Below, piece by piece: positions 1 through 9,635 of a stretch of 64,000 nucleotides of DNA. Within the stretch, counting starts at the first letter, position 1. Each line of letters begins with the position of its first letter. Source of the stretch: Opitutales bacterium (lineage in GTDB: Bacteria > Verrucomicrobiota > Verrucomicrobiia > Opitutales > Seribacteraceae); contig JAOFTV010000005.1 in the NCBI GenBank assembly GCA_028045305.1, positions 62,001 to 126,000 on the forward strand, given 5' to 3'. The notes under the pieces were generated by a model. It worked only from the letters and a program-made list of their open reading frames with translations, was not told the DNA's origin and did not search any database. The translations under genes were made by a program, and so were the position numbers.

Positions 1-1156
1 TCTTGGTCGATCCATGGAGATCAGCCGATCCGCTGATCAGTAGGGGCATTGCCTTGGCCAAATCGTTAATGATCTGACTGCCAGCTGCACGGGTTGCCAC
101 ATTGGCATCCGAGGCAAATTCTTGCACACTGTTGAGTAAATCAACAGGTACATCACGAGATATTCCTGAATCAAGCAGAGCTGCTTTTTCGGGGTTGGCA
201 GAACGCCAGGCGGCGTATGTGGCATCCCATTGCTGGCGGGCTTCACCAAGCTGAGCCTTGCGCTCGGCAAAAAATGCACGGACTTCATCGGACACATAGA
301 ATGTTTCCGCGGGCAGTCCGAGACCCTGACGGGCAGCCTCGGCAAATTTTGCTCCACCCTCTCCATGTCCGGCAGAAGTACCAGCAACTTCGGGTATGCC
401 CTTACCAATGATGGTCTTGATTTCGATAAAAGTGGGCTTTTCGGTATTGCTCCGAGCACGCTCGAGAGCAGCAGAGATCGCAGCCAGATCGTGTCCATCC
501 TCAATCCGTTCAACCGCAAATCCATAAGAGGCAAAACGATCGATCACACTTTCGCTCTGGCTGGCATCGGCCATAGCATCGAGGGTGACATCGTTGGAAT
601 CATAAAGAATGGTCAGGTTGTCCAAGGCAAGGTGACCAGCTAAGGAGGCAGCCTCTGCCGCTACCCCTTCCTGCAAACAACCATCCCCAGCTAGGGCAAA
701 TACTTGATGGTTAAAAATCTCGTGCTCAGAGGTATTAAAATGTGCGGCCGCCATTTTGGAAGCGATAGCCATACCAACCGCATTACCTACGCCCTGCCCG
801 AGTGGACCGGTTGTACACTCAACGCCTGGAGTCTCACCGTATTCAGGATGTCCGGGTGTTTTACTGTGAAGTTTACGGAAGTTCTTTACCTCTTCGAGGG
901 GGAGATCATACCCGGCGAGGTGCAACCAGCCATAAAGGAACATACTGCCATGACCAGCGGATAGAATGAAACGATCGCGGTTGAGCCATTGATCGTCCGA
1001 CGGATCGACTTTTAAATCTTTGCCGAACAGAACGGCTCCAACCTCGGCTGCTCCGAGGGGAAGGCCCAAATGCCCTGAACTGCAGGCGTGAATCGCGTCG
1101 ATGGCCAAGCCACGGGCTTGATCGGCGGCTTGTTGTAGGATTTCTTGGTTTTGCAT
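1..1156 (-). CDS. tkt: Transketolase, N-terminal part (runs off left edge)
   Basis: Transketolase transfers two-carbon ketol units between sugar phosphates in the non-oxidative pentose phosphate pathway, using thiamine diphosphate in the cytosol. About 385 N-terminal residues are visible on the reverse strand, starting [20 protein letters not shown]. Family landmarks are present: a [11 protein letters not shown] block near residue 28, [20 protein letters not shown], the conserved [14 protein letters not shown] block, and the thiamine-binding GDGCLQEG motif followed by ILYDSND. The reading frame is open to the window edge, so the pyrimidine-binding and C-terminal domains lie outside. The start codon ATG is at 1156-1154. 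The protein identity is secure; whether this is the only transketolase of the genome cannot be told. Confidence 0.95.
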   Translation of the reverse strand, partial: MQNQEILQQAADQARGLAIDAIHACSSGHLGLPLGAAEVGAVLFGKDLKVDPSDDQWLNRDRFILSAGHGSMFLYGWLHLAGYDLPLEEVKNFRKLHSKTPGHPEYGETPGVECTTGPLGQGVGNAVGMAIASKMAAAHFNTSEHEIFNHQVFALAGDGCLQEGVAAEAASLAGHLALDNLTILYDSNDVTLDAMADASQSESVIDRFASYGFAVERIEDGHDLAAISAALERARSNTEKPTFIEIKTIIGKGIPEVAGTSAGHGEGGAKFAEAARQGLGLPAETFYVSDEVRAFFAERKAQLGEARQQWDATYAAWRSANPEKAALLDSGISRDVPVDLLNSVQEFASDANVATRAAGSQIINDLAKAMPLLISGSADLHGSTK

Positions 1157-1234
1157 AACGAAAGTTAGAATTTATAAGAATGAAAGCGTCAATTAAAGCA
1201 ACGGACTCTAAGATGGCGAGCAATTCTTGAAAAG

Positions 1235-1251
1235 TTCGCTAGATGAGCGAA
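1235..1251 (-). terminator. Weak stem-loop downstream of the 1264-2451 gene
   Basis: A six-base stem (TTCGCT / AGCGAA) with a five-base loop lies just past the stop of the reverse-strand gene ending at 1264. On the minus strand it is followed by CTTTTC. The U tract is short, so this is only a weak candidate for a Rho-independent terminator between that gene and transketolase. Confidence 0.3.
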
Positions 1252-1263
1252 GATGGGGAGGAA

Positions 1264-2451
1264 TTATTCCTGGTAAATAACATCGGTTGAGCTAAGCTCC
1301 ACCAAGTTTTCTCCAGGTTCAACATCCACTTCTTTGGACCAAATGGTCACGACATTTGTTTCCACATCCTTATCGATTCCAATGACAAAATATTTATCGT
1401 CCGGAGAAACATTTTCCATCGATGCATTTCCGTATGGATCGGTACGGGCACGACCCACTTTTGCAGAGAGAAGGATGGATTTTACTCCGAGAGCAATCTC
1501 TGGGTTTTGAGAAACATTCTTTTCCGCCTTCGCCCACATTTCTGCAACCGATCTGACCTCTCCGGCAACCAAGGGATCTTTGCTAAGGTCTTGGAGTAAT
1601 TCCTTAAGGTCTTGCGTGGTAAGATAAATCTCAGAAGCTTGGGCTGGATGAATTGTACCATCTCTTGACTGTTTGCGAGCAATAAAATTCAGGCTAGTGC
1701 TGGAGGGAATGTGTGAATTATCTATAATTTCTTTGGTTCTTTTTGGGGAAGAATTAATGACAACTTTTTGAGGACTCGGGATCGGTTGCCTTAGGGATGG
1801 CAAAGACCGGACAGGGTTGGAATATGTTGAAGGTTTTAAATTTATCGGGGAGTGCAAAAATTGTGGAGCAACTTTTAAATTCTCTCTCGCTGCATGGCCA
1901 AGAAAACCGGCAACTGGTTGGTTGGCATATTCATCTTTTAGTAAATTTTCGATAATTCGCTTTTGAGTTTCTTCATTGTATGAAGTCTTCCTCTTCTTGG
2001 ATAGAAATTCATTAAGTTGCTCATCGCTCGCAAGTTCTCCCCTTCTGCGGGGGATCAGTAATTGTGTGGAATCGAAAACTTTTCTTTCCCGAACAAAAAC
2101 TTTTGATGCTGGAGGCTCCAAGGATTTGTAAGAACTCGTAAATTCCTGTGAGTGTACTCTTTTGTTGAGGAGCATAGGATTACGAGCTAAATCATGAAGC
2201 GAGTAAAACTTGAGTGCGGAATTGTCCAAGCACTCATGGAGTGCCAAGGCTTTAGGAAAGAAAAGAGGGGTGGATGAATCGAAACGAGAGAAGTAAACGA
2301 TATCTGCTGCACCCATTTCGTGAAAACGTACTGCATCAGTAAAAAAAGGAGAATCAAGCATAGAAGTTGGGTTCTCTGCTACAAAGGATTCTGCTTTGAG
2401 TAATGATAGACTCAAAGCTAAATAAATTAAAATATAGGGCATGATGGGCAT
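1264..2451 (-). CDS. Exported protein of unknown function
   Basis: I do not recognise this 395-residue protein. It begins with a hydrophobic stretch (residues 5-18) ending near KAES, which looks like a signal peptide, so it is probably periplasmic or surface exposed. The middle (about 100-260) is rich in Lys, Arg, Ser and Pro and looks disordered. The last 130 residues are more ordered: a helical stretch (about 275-320) then a beta-rich tail with repeated VETNVV, VDVEPGENLVEL type segments. An AAGGAAT stretch just upstream of the ATG at 2451 may act as ribosome binding site. It stands alone between transketolase (same strand, downstream) and the divergently transcribed ABC operon. The context gives no clear function. 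Confidence 0.7.
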   Translation of the reverse strand: MPIMPYILIYLALSLSLLKAESFVAENPTSMLDSPFFTDAVRFHEMGAADIVYFSRFDSSTPLFFPKALALHECLDNSALKFYSLHDLARNPMLLNKRVHSQEFTSSYKSLEPPASKVFVRERKVFDSTQLLIPRRRGELASDEQLNEFLSKKRKTSYNEETQKRIIENLLKDEYANQPVAGFLGHAARENLKVAPQFLHSPINLKPSTYSNPVRSLPSLRQPIPSPQKVVINSSPKRTKEIIDNSHIPSSTSLNFIARKQSRDGTIHPAQASEIYLTTQDLKELLQDLSKDPLVAGEVRSVAEMWAKAEKNVSQNPEIALGVKSILLSAKVGRARTDPYGNASMENVSPDDKYFVIGIDKDVETNVVTIWSKEVDVEPGENLVELSSTDVIYQE

Positions 2452-2632
2452 ATTCCTTGAATTGGAATAATATTAACATAACTGCGAACTTATACCCTTG
2501 TAAAGATTTTCTTCTTGAAAGCATCCTCAAGAAGGAATTTTTTGATTCTTTGAACAAAATCAAACTGTGTCATCGCATTGTTTAAATATTTTTATATTAT
2601 ATTATCTTTCATCCCCCATTCCGAAATTACAT

Positions 2633-3361
2633 ATGAACGAACAATCTAGTGAAGAATTCATGATCGAAACCATCGGTCTGAGTAAATATTATGGTGAATT
2701 TATCGCCGTTGAAGACCTCAATATTTCCATACGCAAAGGTGAAGTTGTCGCCTTTCTCGGACCAAATGGTGCCGGTAAGAGTACGACCATGAAAATGCTC
2801 ACCGGATATTTAGCCCCGTCAGCAGGAGTTGCCAAGGTGTGTGGATTGGAAGTGGCAAATAATCGCTCTTTGGTTGCTAACCGTATTGGATATCTTCCAG
2901 AAAATGGTCCGTTGTACGATGAAATGACCCCAATCACTCTACTTAACTTTTTCGGAGATGCCCGTAGTATGGACCCATCCATTAAGAAAGACCGGATTTC
3001 CGAGGTGATCGAACAATGTGCTTTGCAAACCGTGCTTAACAAACCGATAGGGAAACTCTCACGTGGATTCAGACAACGCGTAGGTATGGCAAATGTATTA
3101 CTACACGAACCAGATGTGTTAATCATGGACGAACCGACAGCCGGTCTTGATCCAAATCAAGTTTTAGAAGTTCGTAAGACCATAAAGGGTTTGGGTAAAA
3201 CCATCCTTCTATCCACTCATATTTTACAGGAGGTTCCTGAAGTTGCTGACCGGGTTTTACTAATTAACAACGGTCGATTGATTTTTGAAGGAACTCCTGA
3301 CGAAATAAAGAATGAATCCTCACTAGATACCTGGTTCAACAAACAAACCTTAGCCGCTTAA
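2633..3361 (+). CDS. ABC transporter ATP-binding protein, GldA-like
   Basis: This is the ATPase subunit of an ABC-2 type exporter. It shows the Walker A motif GPNGAGKST near residue 40, the Q-loop region, a signature GKLSRGFRQRVGMA and Walker B VLIMDEPTAGLD followed by the switch histidine in STHIL. At 242 residues it has typical size. The next two genes code for a fused GldF/GldG-like permease and a DUF4340 protein, so the three probably form one membrane complex. GldA of Bacteroidota works with GldF and GldG in gliding and secretion, but the same set occurs in non-gliding bacteria and the substrate here is unknown. The frame is open back to 2567. I chose ATG 2633; ATG 2660 is also possible. 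Neither has a clear ribosome binding site. Confidence 0.88.
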   Translation: MNEQSSEEFMIETIGLSKYYGEFIAVEDLNISIRKGEVVAFLGPNGAGKSTTMKMLTGYLAPSAGVAKVCGLEVANNRSLVANRIGYLPENGPLYDEMTPITLLNFFGDARSMDPSIKKDRISEVIEQCALQTVLNKPIGKLSRGFRQRVGMANVLLHEPDVLIMDEPTAGLDPNQVLEVRKTIKGLGKTILLSTHILQEVPEVADRVLLINNGRLIFEGTPDEIKNESSLDTWFNKQTLAA

Positions 3362-3377
3362 GTTTAGATTTTATCCT

Positions 3378-6365
3378 ATGAACACCCAAGCCGTTCTCGC
3401 CGTCTTCAAACGCAATCTGGCCGCATACTTCGGAAGTCCAAGCGGATATGTTTTTATCTGTGCATTTCTTCTGGCCAGTGGACTTGCTGCCTTTTGGCCG
3501 CAAGAATTCTTCGACTCCAACCTTGCTAACCTCGATCAGTTGAATCGTTTCCTCCCTCATATATTGCTCGGATTTATCCCCGCTATCACCATGAGCATAT
3601 GGGCGGACGAGAGACGCCAAGGAACAGACGAATTGTTACTGACATTACCAGGGAGCGATTTTGATGTTGTGGTAGGAAAATACCTCGGAGCGGTCGCCAT
3701 TTTCTCGGTCTCTTTGATTATTTCATTGATCGCAAATCATTATGTGCTTAGCCAACTGGGCAATCCAGATTTCGGACTTTTGGTTTCCACTTACCTGGGG
3801 TACTGGTTTGTCGGAGTCAGCATGATTGCAATTGGCATGGTTGCTTCCTTTTTAACCGCTAATTTGACCGTGGCTTTTGTCTTGGGTGTAGCCTTTAATG
3901 CTCCCCTTGCCTTAGTGCCTGACTCCGAGTGGGCGATCGCTACAAACTTTCTCGATTTCAGCAGGGGAATTATCAGTACATCAGGCATGATTTTTTTCCT
4001 GGGGTTAGCCCTTTCCATGCTCTACCTTTCTTCCATTCTTATCGGTCGTAGGCACTGGGTTGGTAGCCCCCTTGGAAAATCCAAGTATTCCCACTTTTCC
4101 CTCAGAGTTTTGGCCACCTTGGTGACCGCTTTTGCCCTGACCCAGTATTTTCGAAACCACGATGTCTTAAGGTTGGACGCCACCGCGGAACAACTAAGTA
4201 GCCTGTCCGAGGGATCCATCGACCTGTTGGAAACTTTACAAAATCCCGTGGAAATCGATGCGTTTATATCTCCGGCAGATTCTGTTCCCGAACAGTATGT
4301 TCAGACCCGAATAAATCTTCTTACTGCCCTTCGGGAAATTGACCGGGATACCAAATTGGTATCAGTCAACATTCATATCATTACCCCGGAAGACAATGCA
4401 TCCGCCACCGCGGAAAAATACGGAGTGGAGAACCAAAACGGAGTCACTCCCCCTCTCTTCGTTATGGAAGGTGGACGCATGGTGCCTTGGCAGAAGGATC
4501 TTTACATGGGAATCGTGTGCAAAGGAGATAACGGGCAGCAAACCATTCCTTTTCTTTTTAAAGGACTGCCGGTGGAATACGAAATTGTTCGTACCATCAA
4601 TTCAGTAAGTGGTTCGCAAAAGAAAAAAACACTTGGGGTATTTGCCACCGATGCTCCAGTGCTTGGTACTGCGGGCATGGGAATTATGGGATTCAATCTA
4701 GGTGGAGGTACACCAGCCTGGGAATTTTTTACTGAACTCAATAAACAGTATGATGTTCAGGAAGTTACAGGTGGAGAAATCTCCCCAGATGATTACGACG
4801 CATTGGTTGTAGTTCAGCCCAGTACCCTAGATAATGAAAAAATGGACGATTTGGTAGCCGCAATCAAATCAGGCATACCCACAGCTATTTTTGAAGATCC
4901 ACTTCCATTAATTCAAGGAAGTGTGACTGGAACCTACGAACCTCGCCGTAATAACAACAGCGGTCCTGACCAGGGTGGAAGTGCTCCCGAAAAAGGAGAT
5001 CTTCAAAAATTATGGGATTTATTACAGGTAAATTTTAACCTCAATCCGATTGAGAGGTTGAAAAAAATTCAATCCGAATTATCCAAATTAAAACAAAATG
5101 CTAATCGTAGCTTAGCACCCGCCCGTGGACGTTTCCCTGAGGTAGGCACTTTTTTCTCAAACCTGGACAGCCTAATTAAGAAAGCTTCTGAATATGAAGC
5201 TAGGTTGAATGCAAATGCTTCCTTGTCCCAAAATGATTGGAATAGCCTTAAACTTACCTCTCTGCGAAATGCATTCGAAAAAATGGACAGCAGTCATCCG
5301 ATTCGCAATTTTGTTGAGCAACGCTTGCTTTCGGATTTGGACACCCGGATTGGTGGTCTGCAGGAACGGATATTACGTGATCCTTATAACCCATTCCCCA
5401 AAATTCAACGCTCTGAAAATTTTCCAGACGAATTTGTTTATGTCGGTGGATTGTCCAATTCTTTTCACTCCGAAGCAATTACTTCAGAATTACAATACTG
5501 CCTTTTCACTTGCCCAGGTACTCTTTACCCCAAACCTTCTGCTAACCTAGATTTCCAACCTCTCTTGAGAACTCGTGGGGGTCCACTTGCCGGTACCACA
5601 AGTTTGGAAACTTTTTGGACAGGCGGGGTATTCGGCAGTCCTCGCAGATTTAATCCTGACCGTACTTTGTATCCAGGATCTGGTGGACAGGAAATTATTG
5701 CTGCATCCATTTCTGGAAAATTAGAAGACGGAAACCAAACCAATCAAATCAATGTAATATTGGTAGCTGATGTGGACATGCTCGCCGACCCCTTCTTTAA
5801 CATTCGCAGCCGCGGTCCTGAGTCCGACTTCCCGTTGGATGTCGACAATGTAACTCTTGCACTTAACCTGGTAGATCACTTGTCCGGCGAAGAAAGCCTT
5901 CTCGATATTAGAAACCGCAGGAGGTTGCACCGTACGCTCGAGGAGTTCGAGAAAAGTATAGAAGTTGCCCGAGAGGTTGCTTCCCGAACCATTCAGGAGG
6001 CAGAAAGTTCGATCCAAGGAATCCTTCAGGATGAAAACAGAAAATTGAATGAGGCACTTGCAGATGTACAGAATAACCAAGGCTCAATGACTCAAGGCCA
6101 ATTTATGCAGGTACTACAGACCGAGGCTGCCAAACTGCAAAAGAATTTAGCTAAAAGAGAGCGTGAACTTCGCAAAACCGCTAATGTTAAGATCAAGGAT
6201 GCAGAAAGAAGAAGAGACAGAGAGGTCAGGGAAAAGCAAAGAAGCATACAACGGCTTTCCGTCTTCATTCCTCCCCTGCCCTTACTCCTGATTGCTATCT
6301 TTGTCTTTTACAAGAAAAGACGCACCGAAATCCAAGGAACCGTTGATTCACGGGTCCGATCCTAA
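3378..6365 (+). CDS. Fused ABC-2 permease and GldG-like protein
   Basis: This 995-residue membrane protein joins two parts that are separate genes in gliding Bacteroidota. Residues 1 to about 255 form an ABC-2 permease with roughly six membrane segments and the WADERRQGTDELLLTLP motif typical of GldF-like permeases. From about 275 a GldG-like extracytoplasmic region follows (RINLLTALREI; LVVVQPSTLD; TAIFEDPLPL). Residues 840-960 are a long charged helix, probably coiled coil, ending in one membrane segment (IPPLPLLLIAIFVFY) and a short basic tail. It starts 16 bases after the ATPase gene and is followed 44 bases later by the DUF4340 gene, so one operon is likely. The cargo is not known. A region rich in Pro, Gly and Arg near 510-530 looks like a linker. 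Confidence 0.85.
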   Translation: MNTQAVLAVFKRNLAAYFGSPSGYVFICAFLLASGLAAFWPQEFFDSNLANLDQLNRFLPHILLGFIPAITMSIWADERRQGTDELLLTLPGSDFDVVVGKYLGAVAIFSVSLIISLIANHYVLSQLGNPDFGLLVSTYLGYWFVGVSMIAIGMVASFLTANLTVAFVLGVAFNAPLALVPDSEWAIATNFLDFSRGIISTSGMIFFLGLALSMLYLSSILIGRRHWVGSPLGKSKYSHFSLRVLATLVTAFALTQYFRNHDVLRLDATAEQLSSLSEGSIDLLETLQNPVEIDAFISPADSVPEQYVQTRINLLTALREIDRDTKLVSVNIHIITPEDNASATAEKYGVENQNGVTPPLFVMEGGRMVPWQKDLYMGIVCKGDNGQQTIPFLFKGLPVEYEIVRTINSVSGSQKKKTLGVFATDAPVLGTAGMGIMGFNLGGGTPAWEFFTELNKQYDVQEVTGGEISPDDYDALVVVQPSTLDNEKMDDLVAAIKSGIPTAIFEDPLPLIQGSVTGTYEPRRNNNSGPDQGGSAPEKGDLQKLWDLLQVNFNLNPIERLKKIQSELSKLKQNANRSLAPARGRFPEVGTFFSNLDSLIKKASEYEARLNANASLSQNDWNSLKLTSLRNAFEKMDSSHPIRNFVEQRLLSDLDTRIGGLQERILRDPYNPFPKIQRSENFPDEFVYVGGLSNSFHSEAITSELQYCLFTCPGTLYPKPSANLDFQPLLRTRGGPLAGTTSLETFWTGGVFGSPRRFNPDRTLYPGSGGQEIIAASISGKLEDGNQTNQINVILVADVDMLADPFFNIRSRGPESDFPLDVDNVTLALNLVDHLSGEESLLDIRNRRRLHRTLEEFEKSIEVAREVASRTIQEAESSIQGILQDENRKLNEALADVQNNQGSMTQGQFMQVLQTEAAKLQKNLAKRERELRKTANVKIKDAERRRDREVREKQRSIQRLSVFIPPLPLLLIAIFVFYKKRRTEIQGTVDSRVRS

Positions 6366-6409
6366 GTGCTACCCTTTAACTTCATTTAACCTTTCGCGAT
6401 CTAAAAGTA

Positions 6410-8323
6410 ATGAACGAAAATAAAAAAACCCTGACTTTCCTGGCAGTTGCTGTCTTATCCATTTGCATTGCTACCTTTACCTCACCAACCAAAAGGGACC
6501 CATCAGCCAAGCCCAACTTAATGGGGCAAGCACTCTTTGATTCTTTTGATGCCCGAGCAGTTACCGGAATTGAAATTGTCGAAGTGGATGAAGAAGACAT
6601 CCAGTCCAAGTCAATTGAAGTAACTCAAACAGAAAAGGGATGGTTTATTCGCCGCCCAGGCAAGGCTGACTACCCAGCCAATGCTGACAACCAGTTAAAG
6701 GATGTTGCAAGTATACTGTTTGATCTACGCATCATTGACCAGGCGGGAGAAGGAGCAGGCGAACACACCAAATTCGGCGTACTCAATCCAAGCCAAACTG
6801 ATGCTACGGAATCTGGGATTGGCCGGCTTATTCACTTAAAGAATAACGCGGGGTCAAACCTAGCGAGTTTGATCATCGGTGGAGAGGTCGATGGATTGCC
6901 CAACACATATTATGTGCGTAAACCCGATCAAAACGCAGTTTATCGAGTGGATGTTCGAAACGCGAGAGATGTTTCCTCAAAATTTGTCGATTGGGTCGAG
7001 CAAGATTTCCTCGATCTTGACAAGCGAAAGATTAAACAAGTTACGCTCGATAATTACAATGTGAACTTAGCTAAGGGGCAAATTAACCGTACCAACAAAC
7101 CATTTGTTTTGAATATATCAGATTCAGGATGGAGCCTCTCAGGATCGAAGATTCAAGATGACCAAGAACTCGACAAAGATGTTCTTGATGCAATGAAAGA
7201 TGCACTGGATGACCTTGAAATTATTGATGTTGAAAGAAAGCCCGAAATATTGGTCAAGAACTTGGAACAGGGAAAAGAATTTTTCAGTAATCTTAGGGAT
7301 GCAAACAACCAGGCAGTAGTACAATCCCTCCAGCAAAAAGGATTTTACACCATTGCGTCTAAGAATGCCTCCGGAGAGACTGTTCCACAGGTTGTTTCCA
7401 ATAAAGGTGAAGTTTTAGTTGGGATGGAAAACGGGGTCGAATATGTCTTGCGCTTCGGAGAGATTTATCGTGGACCGGAGGAAGATGTAAACTCCACCGG
7501 TGATAGTCGCTACATCTACGCATTTGCCAGAGTTAATGAATCCTTGCTTTCCCCACCCGAGCTTGAAGCACTTCCTTCAACAAATGGGCCCAAAGGTCCA
7601 GAAGGTAAAAAAGGACCAGTTGCAAGCCCGGGTCCACCACCCAACTTTACTCCACCTTCAGCACCACCTAGCATTACTCCTCCCCCGCCCCCCTCAGTTC
7701 CGCAAACTGCAAAAAAGAAAGCCACAAGTACAGACAAGGAATCAAATCCAGCCAAAGCCTCAGAGAAGGTTAAAAAAGATGCGGAGAAAGATGCAGAAAT
7801 TGCCAGAATCAAATCATCCAATGCACGCAAGCAAAAGGAATACCAGGACAAAGTTGTCAAAGCACGCCAGCGGGCAAAAGAACTCAATCAAGACTTAGCT
7901 GGATGGTACTATGTGATCTCCGATCAAGTGTATAAAAAAATCCGCTTAGACCGCGGCACCTTTGTCAAAAACAAGGATGACCCCGAAGTTGTGCTACCGG
8001 ACGAGATTTCCGCTTCTCACATTCTTATTTCTTACAAGGGAGCAGATCGTGCAGATTCCAAAATCACCCGTACCAAGGAGGCTGCGAAGAAAGAAGCAGT
8101 CCGCATTCGTGGACTCATTGTAAACGAAGGCAAAAACTTTGCCGAAATGGCCAAGCAACATTCCGATGGTCCTTCTGCATCCAAGGGTGGAGACCTTGGC
8201 AAATTCAAGTTTGAAGTTATGGCCAAATCATTTTCTGAAGCAGCTTTTGCACTTGATATTGAAGAGGTTTCCGAAGTTGTAGAAACCGGTTTTGGATACC
8301 ATGTGATCAAGCGCACCAATTAG
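6410..8323 (+). CDS. DUF4340 protein fused to a parvulin-type prolyl isomerase
   Basis: The 637-residue product starts with one hydrophobic segment (about 7-25), so it is anchored or exported. Residues 50 to about 370 match the DUF4340 pattern that usually accompanies GldA/GldFG-like ABC systems. A Pro- and Gly-rich linker (about 390-440) leads into a Lys/Glu/Ala-rich helix, and the last 110 residues are a parvulin (PpiC/SurA type) domain: SASHILISYKG, AEMAKQHSDGPSASKGGDLG, then FSEAAFAL and a final GFGYHVIKR. Parvulins catalyse cis-trans isomerisation of peptidyl-prolyl bonds in the periplasm. As the last gene of the ABC operon it may couple folding of an exported or surface protein to the transporter. 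That link is inference. The domain calls rest on motif recognition only. Confidence 0.85.
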   Translation: MNENKKTLTFLAVAVLSICIATFTSPTKRDPSAKPNLMGQALFDSFDARAVTGIEIVEVDEEDIQSKSIEVTQTEKGWFIRRPGKADYPANADNQLKDVASILFDLRIIDQAGEGAGEHTKFGVLNPSQTDATESGIGRLIHLKNNAGSNLASLIIGGEVDGLPNTYYVRKPDQNAVYRVDVRNARDVSSKFVDWVEQDFLDLDKRKIKQVTLDNYNVNLAKGQINRTNKPFVLNISDSGWSLSGSKIQDDQELDKDVLDAMKDALDDLEIIDVERKPEILVKNLEQGKEFFSNLRDANNQAVVQSLQQKGFYTIASKNASGETVPQVVSNKGEVLVGMENGVEYVLRFGEIYRGPEEDVNSTGDSRYIYAFARVNESLLSPPELEALPSTNGPKGPEGKKGPVASPGPPPNFTPPSAPPSITPPPPPSVPQTAKKKATSTDKESNPAKASEKVKKDAEKDAEIARIKSSNARKQKEYQDKVVKARQRAKELNQDLAGWYYVISDQVYKKIRLDRGTFVKNKDDPEVVLPDEISASHILISYKGADRADSKITRTKEAAKKEAVRIRGLIVNEGKNFAEMAKQHSDGPSASKGGDLGKFKFEVMAKSFSEAAFALDIEEVSEVVETGFGYHVIKRTN

Positions 8324-8395
8324 GATTTATTTTTCCTACTTCACGAAGTTGAGTTTTTAACTTTCGCAACGCTCGTGGAATGGGTAGTATGACCC

Positions 8396-9592
8396 ATGTC
8401 ACTTTCCTTTCTTAAGAAGAAAAACTCTCCCATTTGGGAAAGAATTAAGCACGATGATATCACACGACTGCGCTTAAAGTACGATACATATTATCATATT
8501 TTCGATCACCAGGAAGGTACCCATGTAACCAAAGACGGTAAGGAATATGTCATGCTTTCAAGTAATGACTACCTGGGCCTTACACATCACCCTAAAATCA
8601 AAGAAGCGGGCATTGAAGCTCTCAAACGCTGGGGAAGTAGTACCACTGGAGCACGATTAGCCAATGGAGGGCGCACCTTTCATCGTGAACTTGAAGAGGA
8701 ACTGGCGGACTTCGTAGGAAAAGAATCCTGCCATGTTTTTTCCGCCGGCTATCTCGCCTGCGCTTCATCAGTCACTGGCTTTCTCGGCAGAAAAGATCTG
8801 GTTTTGGCCGATAAAAACTTACACTCCTCTTTATGGAGCGGCATCAAACTGAGCGGTGCACATTGTGAACGATTTGCCCATAATCATCCAGAGCACTTAC
8901 GGGAAATCCTTGAGGCAGAAGATCCTGAAACAGGAAAGGCTGTAGTATTGGAAGGAATTTACTCAATGGAAGGACACATTGCCCGCTTGCCCGAGCTCAA
9001 TGCGATCGCCAAGGAATTTGATTGCTTCACTATTTTAGACGACGCGCATGGTTTTGGTGTTCTGGGTAGAGAAGGTCGTGGCACGGCCGACCATTTTGAC
9101 CTGACTGATCAAATGGATGTGATATCTGGAAGTTTTTCAAAATCACTCTCAGGGATTGGAGGGTTTGTCACTTCCTCCAAAGAAGCCATCGAATACATGA
9201 GGAGTCATTCCAAACAGACAATCTTTTCTGCCGCCCTTACACCCGTGGCTTGTGCCTGTGCCCGGGCAGCTCTCCAAGTCATGCAAGATGAACCCGAGCA
9301 CCGTGAAAGATTATTCAAAAATCTTTCGAGGTACCTATCTTTGCTCAAAGAACTAAACTTGGATACCTGGGAAAGCGAAGCTCCTGCTGTACCGATTGTA
9401 TTGGGAGAAAAAGAAAAAGTTTATTATTTTTGGAAAGCACTTTTGGAAAAAGGAATCTACTCCATCATTTCCATCGCACCCGGCGTACCTCCAGGAAAAG
9501 ATTTAATCCGCACAGCTATTTCAGGGGCTCATACAGACGAAGATCTCGACCGAATTGAAGAGGGCATACGATACGCCGCAACAAAAATATAG
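8396..9592 (+). CDS. Alpha-oxoamine synthase family PLP enzyme (BioF/Kbl/Spt-like)
   Basis: A fold-type I PLP enzyme of 398 residues in the family that condenses an amino acid with an acyl thioester: 8-amino-7-oxononanoate synthase, 2-amino-3-ketobutyrate ligase and serine palmitoyltransferase. Landmarks are SSNDYLGL (55-62), GSSTTGARLANGG, the cofactor-binding LDDAHGFGVLG (214-224) and the Schiff-base lysine K249 in SGSFSKSLSGIGGF. The start ATG at 8396 lies after a 72-base gap from the Gld-like operon. No other bio genes are nearby. An ACP-dehydratase fusion and two glycosyltransferases are the next genes on the other strand, which leaves room for a role in a sphingoid-like or other amino lipid. 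Substrate assignment is not possible from sequence alone. Confidence 0.85.
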   Translation: MSLSFLKKKNSPIWERIKHDDITRLRLKYDTYYHIFDHQEGTHVTKDGKEYVMLSSNDYLGLTHHPKIKEAGIEALKRWGSSTTGARLANGGRTFHRELEEELADFVGKESCHVFSAGYLACASSVTGFLGRKDLVLADKNLHSSLWSGIKLSGAHCERFAHNHPEHLREILEAEDPETGKAVVLEGIYSMEGHIARLPELNAIAKEFDCFTILDDAHGFGVLGREGRGTADHFDLTDQMDVISGSFSKSLSGIGGFVTSSKEAIEYMRSHSKQTIFSAALTPVACACARAALQVMQDEPEHRERLFKNLSRYLSLLKELNLDTWESEAPAVPIVLGEKEKVYYFWKALLEKGIYSIISIAPGVPPGKDLIRTAISGAHTDEDLDRIEEGIRYAATKI

Positions 9593-9635
9593 AAGTTTCT
9601 GAAATATGAAAAAAATTTGATCCCTGTATTAAGGT

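Noticed and set aside
37-534. A 165-codon reverse-strand ORF
   Set aside because: It is in another frame of the transketolase gene, whose own frame has all the family motifs and runs to the window edge.
230-643. A 137-codon plus-strand ORF
   Set aside because: It is antisense to transketolase and shows no recognisable motif.
7516-7887. A Gly/Ser-rich reverse-strand ORF of 123 codons
   Set aside because: It mirrors the Pro- and Lys-rich linker of the DUF4340 protein, so composition alone explains it.
8344-8366. Imperfect inverted repeat after the DUF4340-parvulin gene
   Set aside because: The arms are mismatched and no T run follows the stem on the plus strand, so I do not call a terminator.
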